A program made the translations under genes and the position numbers. Positions 6,870 through 10,372 of a stretch of DNA of 10,372 nt are shown here, one piece after another. Under the pieces are notes generated by a model, which was not told the DNA's origin, did no database searches, and saw nothing but the letters and a program-made list of their open reading frames with translations. Source of the stretch: Opitutaceae bacterium (lineage in GTDB: Bacteria; Verrucomicrobiota; Verrucomicrobiia; Opitutales; Opitutaceae); assembly GCA_029979145.1 (NCBI GenBank), contig JAPOIC010000054.1:1-10372 (forward strand), given 5' to 3'. Numbering within the stretch: the first letter of the stretch is position 1; every line of letters begins with the position of its first letter.

Positions 6870-7646
6870 TTACTTCGCGCTCAGCAACGACGATGAATCG
6901 CCGTCGAGATACAGCACCGCATGCGACTGCTGCCGCAGGAAACTGCCCGGGCAGCTCGTCGCGATCGGGCCTTCGAGGGAATCCTTCACCGCCTGCGCCT
7001 TGCGACGCTCGGGCACGACCGCGATCATGCGCCCGACTTTGCAGAGGCTCGGGATGGTCAGCGTGATCGCATACATCGGCACGGCGTCGAGGTTCGGGAA
7101 ATGCCCCTCGCCCACCTGCTGCTTCCGGCAGCCTTCGTCGAGCTTCACGATCTTGATCGGCTCGGGGTCGGCGAAGTCGGCGACCGGCGGATCGTTGAAG
7201 GCCAGGTGGCCGTTCTCGCCAATGCCGAGGCAGCACAGGTCGATGGACGCGGACGCTAGGTCGTCGGCATAGGCGCGGATCGCCCGCAGCGGCTGTTCCG
7301 CGTCGCCCTCGAGGTAATGCGCCTCGGCGGGATTCACGCGGTCAAACACGCGTTCCTTGAGGTATTTTCGGAAAGAGGCATTGTGCGTCATCGGCATGCC
7401 GAGGTATTCGTCCATGTGAAACAACGCCACCTGGCCCCACGGCACGTCGGGCAGCTGGGTGAGTTTCTCAAGGAAGAGATCCTGCGAGTTGCCCGTGGCA
7501 ATGATGGCGCGGGCGGAGCCGCGGGCGGCGACGGCGGCGCGCAGCACGCCGGCGGCATCCTCGGCCGCGGCGGCGGCCATCTCGGCCAGCGTCGCGAAGC
7601 GGCGCACTTTCAGGGAATCGACGGTGGCGGTGATTTCGGAGCTCAT
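6870..7646 (-). CDS. nagB: Glucosamine-6-phosphate deaminase/isomerase family protein
   Basis: 258 residues, close to the 266 of E. coli NagB. The family converts glucosamine-6-phosphate to fructose-6-phosphate and ammonia in the cytoplasm. Visible motifs are: ATGNSQ (phosphate-binding loop, residues 50-55); FHMDEYLG (77-83) with the catalytic D79; CLGIGENGHLAFNDP (139-153) with the ring-opening H147; CRKQQVGEGHF (173-183); ALTLTIPSL-like AITLTIPSL (193-201); and SLEGPIATSCPGSFL near the end. The position of E. coli D141 is N145 here and the position of E148 is D152. Bacillus-type NagB also has Asn at the first, so activity is still likely, but a related sugar phosphate cannot be excluded. 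It is the first gene of the - strand pair with the hydrolase and is divergent from the amidohydrolase, sharing a 185-bp control region. Confidence 0.88.
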   Translation of the reverse strand: MSSEITATVDSLKVRRFATLAEMAAAAAEDAAGVLRAAVAARGSARAIIATGNSQDLFLEKLTQLPDVPWGQVALFHMDEYLGMPMTHNASFRKYLKERVFDRVNPAEAHYLEGDAEQPLRAIRAYADDLASASIDLCCLGIGENGHLAFNDPPVADFADPEPIKIVKLDEGCRKQQVGEGHFPNLDAVPMYAITLTIPSLCKVGRMIAVVPERRKAQAVKDSLEGPIATSCPGSFLRQQSHAVLYLDGDSSSLLSAK

Positions 7647-7705
7647 TAAAGGGAAAGTCAGGCGCGGCGGATCCGCGGGCCATCATCCATCCGCGAGACC
7701 TCGGT

Positions 7706-7740
7706 GATGACAACGGAAAAACTCCCATTGCCGTGTCATC
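7706..7740. promoter_or_regulatory. Dyad GATGACA ... TGTCATC, possible operator or leader hairpin
   Basis: GATGACA (7706-7712) and TGTCATC (7734-7740) are perfect inverted repeats with centres 28 bp apart. Inside them CGG (7714-7716) and CCG (7731-7733) also pair, with one bulged A, giving a 10-bp stem with a 14-base A/C-rich loop. The position in a divergent gap suits a regulator-binding site acting on either gene; no regulator gene is visible. Confidence 0.35.
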
Positions 7741-7767
7741 TGCGCCCTGTCACCTTGCCTTTCGATT

Positions 7768-7785
7768 GCGACCCACCGCGGTCGC
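7768..7785. promoter_or_regulatory. Dyad GCGACC-N6-GGTCGC upstream of amidohydrolase
   Basis: Two perfect 6-bp arms (7768-7773 and 7780-7785) flank a 6-base spacer, 46 bases before the amidohydrolase ATG. The size is that of a dimeric repressor site, but a symmetric 6-mer pair in GC-rich DNA may be chance. Confidence 0.3.
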
Positions 7786-7831
7786 GCGACGCCTTCGATA
7801 GGAATCTCCACCCGAACCAACTCTCCCGACC

Positions 7832-8737
7832 ATGCCCGCTCCCGCCAAGATCGTCGATTCCCACCAACATGTGCGCTGGCACCAGCGCGACGAACACGGC
7901 CTCGTCGCCGACATGGATGCGCACGGCATCAGTTATGCCTGGCTGCTGTCGTGGCAATTGAGCCAGGTCGACCAGGCCCCGGAATACAATTTCTGCTACA
8001 ACCCCGTGCACTTCGCGCTGGACGGCTCGCACCCGGGCATCCCGTTGAGCGACCTGCTCGACACGCGCCGCCAATATCCCGACCGCTTCATCGTCGGCTT
8101 CTGCCCGCACCCGCTCTGGCCGCAGGCGCCGGCCATTTTGGAATCGGCCTACAACATGCACGGCATCCGCGTGTGCGGAGAATGGAAATTCCGCGTGGCC
8201 TTCGACGATCCGCGCTCCCTGGAGATTTTTCGCAAGGCCGGCCAATTGAAACTGCCGGTCGTGCTGCACCTCGACGTCCCGCACCTGCCCGACGCCGAAA
8301 CCGGCCAGCCGGTGTTTCAACCGCTCTGGTATGGCGGCCGCGTCGACGCGCTGGAGCGCGCGCTGCAGGCCTGCCCCGAGACCACGTTCATCGGCCACGC
8401 GCCGGGCTTCTGGCGCGAGATCAGCGGCAACGCCGACGCCGACCCCAAGCAATACCCCGACGGCCCCGTCACGCCCGGCGGCAAACTCTACCGGCTCTTC
8501 GACACCTACCCCAACCTCTGGGCCGACCTCTCCGCCGGCTCCGGCCGCACCGCCCTCGCCCGCGACCCGAAGCACGCGGTGCAATTCGTCACCCGCTACG
8601 CCGACCGCCTCCTCTTCGGCCGCGACTACTACGAGCAGGATCTGCACAAATTCCTGCAAACCCTCCCGCTCTCCCAGGAAATCATCGACAAGGTCTATTG
8701 GCAAAACGCCGAACGCCTCGTCGCCCCGCCGAAGTGA
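7832..8737 (+). CDS. Amidohydrolase-2-family metal-dependent hydrolase (TIM barrel)
   Basis: 301 residues, normal for the family, starting at the ATG at 7832. Motifs in order: VDSHQHV with the strand-1 metal ligands H11 and H13; LPVVLHLDVPH (141-151) with H146 on the middle strand; TFIGHAPGFW (185-194) with H189; and RLLFGRDYYEQD (259-270) with the strand-8 aspartate D265. This is the ligand pattern of the COG2159/PF04909 group, which includes lactonases (2-pyrone-4,6-dicarboxylate and sugar-lactone hydrolases), decarboxylases and isomerases. There is no signal peptide, so it is cytoplasmic. The long segment between H146 and H189 and the WREISGN stretch after GHAPGF are likely substrate-pocket parts. 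It stands alone on the + strand between a divergent nagB and a convergent TPR gene, so context does not name a substrate; hydrolysis of a sugar lactone is a guess. Confidence 0.85.
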   Translation: MPAPAKIVDSHQHVRWHQRDEHGLVADMDAHGISYAWLLSWQLSQVDQAPEYNFCYNPVHFALDGSHPGIPLSDLLDTRRQYPDRFIVGFCPHPLWPQAPAILESAYNMHGIRVCGEWKFRVAFDDPRSLEIFRKAGQLKLPVVLHLDVPHLPDAETGQPVFQPLWYGGRVDALERALQACPETTFIGHAPGFWREISGNADADPKQYPDGPVTPGGKLYRLFDTYPNLWADLSAGSGRTALARDPKHAVQFVTRYADRLLFGRDYYEQDLHKFLQTLPLSQEIIDKVYWQNAERLVAPPK

Positions 8738-8761
8738 AAGTGCAAGCGAGGCGGGCTTGGA

Positions 8762-8816
8762 GGTGGAGCGGATTGTCCCCAATCCGCTGAACGCGTTGGG
8801 GCCAACGCGTTCCACC
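8762..8816. repeat. Nested double-hairpin element (REP/BIME-like)
   Basis: Two perfect hairpins lie side by side: AGCGGATTG (8767-8775) / CAATCCGCT (8780-8788) with a 4-base loop, and AACGCGTTGG (8790-8799) / CCAACGCGTT (8802-8811) with a 2-base loop. They are enclosed by an outer stem GGTGG (8762-8766) / CCACC (8812-8816), so the whole folds as a two-armed cross on either strand. It starts 24 bases after the amidohydrolase stop. The extreme symmetry and self-contained ends suggest a dispersed repeat family; only one copy is in the window. Confidence 0.7.
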
Positions 8817-8830
8817 CGCCCTTCGGGAGC

Positions 8831-8847
8831 GCCGGCGTCCCGCCGGC
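8831..8847. repeat. Third hairpin, GCCGGCG / CGCCGGC
   Basis: Perfect 7-bp arms (8831-8837 and 8841-8847) with a TCC loop, 14 bases after the double-hairpin element. In one frame the sequence around it reads GSAGVPPA-like, a string I associate with intergenic GC-rich repeats in Verrucomicrobia and Planctomycetes rather than with real proteins. That recollection is not proof of repetition. Confidence 0.5.
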
Positions 8848-8903
8848 TCATAGTCATCCCTTCCCATTCGCGTAATCTGCGGAAACTCCCCCTCTCCCTC
8901 CGC

Positions 8904-8935
8904 GGCGGGGTCAGCGACCCCGCCCTACAATTTTT
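8904..8935 (+). terminator. Fourth hairpin with T-run, probable terminator of the amidohydrolase gene
   Basis: GGCGGGGTC (8904-8912) and GACCCCGCC (8916-8924) form a perfect 9-bp stem with an AGC loop. On the + strand CTACAA and then TTTTT (8931-8935) follow, fitting an intrinsic terminator with the T-run set back by 6 bases. The stem ends exactly at base 8924, directly against the TAG stop codon of the - strand TPR gene (8925-8927), so on that strand the hairpin begins with the first base after translation ends. It could act for both converging genes. Confidence 0.55.
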
Positions 8936-9710
8936 CCAGGCGCTCGCGGATGAGGTAGGCGCGTTGGTCGCGCGGGTTTTCGGTCAAAAACTTTCGATAA
9001 TACTCTGCCGCCTGCGCCTCATCCCCCGCGAGGCGCGACAACTCCCCGATCTGCACCAGCACCTCGCGGCGCTCGTTCCAGCCCAAGCGGCCCAGCCGCT
9101 CCGCGGCCACGAAGTGCTTTAGCGCCCCGGCGTCGGGCAACCGGTGGAAGAGAATCGCATTCGCGATCACGTAATGCAGCTCGCACGCCGCCGCCGGCGC
9201 GCGGGCCTGACCAAGCAATTGCTCCGCCGCCGCCACGCGCTCCGCCGCGGGCGCGGTGGGCCGCAGCGCATAGAGCTCCAGCAGGGCCAGACGGCTGAGC
9301 GCGGTCTGCGCCCAGAGGGAATCGCCATGCTCGGTGATGAGCTGGCGAAACTGCCGGTCGGCCTCAGCGAGATCGGGCACGACCGCGTGATGCTGGGCGA
9401 TGCGCCCGAGGAAAAATCGCGCGCCTTGGGCCACGTCATCCGCGCCGCTGTAGGCCAGCGACGTGAAAATCCCGCGGGCTTCCTGCAGCTGCGCGGCCGT
9501 GACTGGATGCAAGTCGAGCAGGGCCACGGCGCGACCAAAGCGCGCCGCCCGCGCCACCGCTGGGTCGGTGGACTTCTCCTGCGCGGCAAAGTGGTCCACC
9601 GCGCGCTCCGCGCGATAGCTGGCGACCGACTCCCAGCCTTCGCGCCCGTCCTGCGCGGCGACGCTCAACGCCGCCAGGGCAAACCCGATCGTGCATGCGG
9701 CCTTTTTCAT
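8925..9710 (-). CDS. Secreted TPR-like protein
   Basis: 261 residues with a clear Sec signal peptide (MKKAACTIGFALAALSVAAQ, cleavage likely near residue 19). The mature part is almost entirely Ala/Leu-rich amphipathic helices in roughly 34-residue pairs, as in tetratricopeptide repeats. The best repeat is the last one, with AAEYYRKFLTENPRDQRAYLIRERLEKL (about 234-261); others are around 95-145 (ARFFLGRIAQHHAVVPDLAEADRQF region). No enzyme motif is visible. It is probably a periplasmic protein-protein scaffold. The ATG overlaps the stop of the upstream solute-binding protein (ATGA), so the two are translated together and it may serve that transporter. It has a real Shine-Dalgarno, unlike its neighbours. 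No precise function can be given. Confidence 0.75.
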   Translation of the reverse strand: MKKAACTIGFALAALSVAAQDGREGWESVASYRAERAVDHFAAQEKSTDPAVARAARFGRAVALLDLHPVTAAQLQEARGIFTSLAYSGADDVAQGARFFLGRIAQHHAVVPDLAEADRQFRQLITEHGDSLWAQTALSRLALLELYALRPTAPAAERVAAAEQLLGQARAPAAACELHYVIANAILFHRLPDAGALKHFVAAERLGRLGWNERREVLVQIGELSRLAGDEAQAAEYYRKFLTENPRDQRAYLIRERLEKL

Positions 9711-10372
9711 GGGGCAGTCTCCTCCAGCACGGCACGAGTCTGGTAGAGTTGGATTTCGTTGAAGACGGGAATCAGCGGCAGCAATTCAGGCCGCGCCCCG
9801 GCGGCTGCCAACTTCACCGCCGCAGCGCCGGCCACGTCTTCGCGCCGCGTGTTCTCGACGCCGGACTGCAAGTCGCGCCGCAGGCCGTCGCGCACGCGTT
9901 CCGCCATGCCCTCGCGGAGCCGGGCGCGGAACCGGTCCACGTTGCCGTCGCCGCCCCACAGCGTGTGCAGCACGCTCAGCACGAGTTTCTCCGGATCCGG
10001 ATGATTGCTCGGTCCCATGAAACCGCTCTGCCAGTTGTAGCCTTCCGACTGCAGCTGAAACTTCGCGGCGAACGCCGTGGGCTCCACGCCGCGCACCACT
10101 GGCAGCCAGTTGCTGGTGCGCGAAAAGATCGCGCTGCCTTCCTGGCTTCCGAGAAAGTGCAAAAAGTCCAGCGCCTCGGCGCGGTGCCGCGTGCGCCGGT
10201 TCAGGTAGAAGGGCACGCCGGTGTAAAGCTGGCCCTCGCTGAAGGGTCCGTGCGCATACCGGCCGAAGGCCGGGTCATCGCGATCGGGAAAGGGAAACCG
10301 GAACGCGCCGAGTTCAAAGTCGCAGATCTGCAGCAAGCTCGACGCCTCCCAGCTGGGCGACACTACCTTGAC
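9707..10372 (-). CDS. ABC-type extracellular solute-binding protein, C-terminal part (5' end outside window)
   Basis: 221 codons of open frame enter from the right edge; the GTG at 10363 is internal. The sequence GVPFYLNRRTRHRAEALDFLHFL, then SQEGSAIFSRTSNWLPVVRGV, is the classic C-terminal lobe of family 1 sugar-binding proteins (helix that counts FLxFLxSxEGxxIF, then the W-LPV hinge strand). The binding-site tryptophan-rich part and signal peptide lie outside the window. After the usual end of the fold there is extra helical sequence (REGMAERVRDGLRRDLQSG onward, and a final 35-residue tail), so the protein looks longer at its C-terminus than a standard binding protein. It would capture a sugar or oligosaccharide in the periplasm for an ABC permease, presumably encoded to the right. 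The TGA stop is inside the TPR start (ATGA). Confidence 0.8.
   Translation of the reverse strand, partial: VKVVSPSWEASSLLQICDFELGAFRFPFPDRDDPAFGRYAHGPFSEGQLYTGVPFYLNRRTRHRAEALDFLHFLGSQEGSAIFSRTSNWLPVVRGVEPTAFAAKFQLQSEGYNWQSGFMGPSNHPDPEKLVLSVLHTLWGGDGNVDRFRARLREGMAERVRDGLRRDLQSGVENTRREDVAGAAAVKLAAAGARPELLPLIPVFNEIQLYQTRAVLEETAP
9719..9725 (-). promoter_or_regulatory. Shine-Dalgarno GGAGGAG of the TPR gene
   Basis: Read on the - strand, GGAGGAG lies 8 bases before the TPR ATG and within the last codons of the solute-binding protein gene. With the 4-bp ATGA overlap this supports the chosen TPR start and points to coupled or re-initiated translation. It is the only canonical ribosome-binding site I see among the seven gene starts in the window. 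Confidence 0.75.

Larger units (their letters stand above)
7647..7831. promoter_or_regulatory. Divergent nagB / amidohydrolase intergenic control region
   Basis: Both flanking genes start outward from this 185-bp gap, so it must hold the promoters of both, or receive read-through. I could not assign convincing -35/-10 pairs. It contains a GCGGATCCGC palindrome at 7667-7676 and the two dyads listed separately. A TTGTCA hexamer on the - strand (7708-7713) is a fair -35 for nagB but has no good -10 at normal spacing. Confidence 0.5.

Noticed and set aside
7684..7713. Sigma-70 promoter for nagB using TTGTCA at 7708-7713 (- strand)
   Set aside because: The -10 candidates at 16-18 bp spacing match poorly (for example ATGGAT), and a better GATGAT needs about 20 bp. 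Not strong enough to list as a promoter.
7736..8857. A 373-codon open frame on the - strand opposite the amidohydrolase
   Set aside because: It is a Val/Gly/Ala/Arg-rich mirror of the amidohydrolase codons with no recognisable domain; the + strand has conserved metal-ligand motifs.
1..10372. CRISPR array, transposase, phage or defence system
   Set aside because: There are no regularly spaced direct repeats, no DDE/integrase or Cas-like motifs and no toxin-antitoxin pair; all intact genes are metabolic or transport genes.

Overview
The window is high-GC bacterial DNA, densely coded, and looks like a chromosomal piece of a Verrucomicrobiota polysaccharide degrader, most likely Opitutaceae or a relative. 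This rests on the type of TonB-dependent receptor, the mix of secreted glycosidases with a GPH-type sugar symporter, pyrimidine-rich start regions without Shine-Dalgarno sequences, and GC-rich hairpin elements between genes. The taxon is an inference from style; there is no rRNA or tRNA marker.

Region 1 (1-5344, + strand) is a glycan-use cluster. It holds the 3' end of a TonB-dependent outer-membrane receptor, a strong terminator-like hairpin, a secreted GH30 glucosidase/glucanase, a secreted GH16 beta-glucanase (ExDxxE motif) and a GPH-family sugar:cation symporter. GH16 plus GH30 plus an outer-membrane receptor is the combination expected for a beta-1,3/beta-1,6-glucan such as laminarin. 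A plausible flow is outer-membrane uptake by the receptor, cleavage by GH16 and GH30, then import across the inner membrane by the symporter. The cluster continues upstream of the window.

Region 2 (5345-7646, - strand) runs opposite. A glucosamine-6-phosphate deaminase (NagB type) is followed 25 bp later by an alpha/beta hydrolase of the acetyl-xylan-esterase-like kind. Ten bases after the hydrolase lies a decayed 265-bp segment. It appears to join the N-terminus of a second hydrolase of the same kind to the out-of-frame C-terminus of a response-regulator receiver domain, a deletion scar that meets at a palindrome.

Region 3 (7647-10372). A 185-bp divergent intergenic region with two dyads separates nagB from a + strand amidohydrolase-2-family metal-dependent hydrolase. 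Its gene converges on a - strand pair: the C-terminal part of an ABC-type extracellular solute-binding protein, and a secreted TPR-like protein whose start overlaps it by 4 bp. The 187-bp convergent gap carries four perfect hairpins in a row, the most striking non-coding structure here.

I found no RNA genes, CRISPR array, transposase, phage gene or integrase. No wholly new multi-gene system is evident. The best leads are the hairpin cluster, the chimeric pseudogene, the intra-cluster terminator and the nearly SD-free translation starts.
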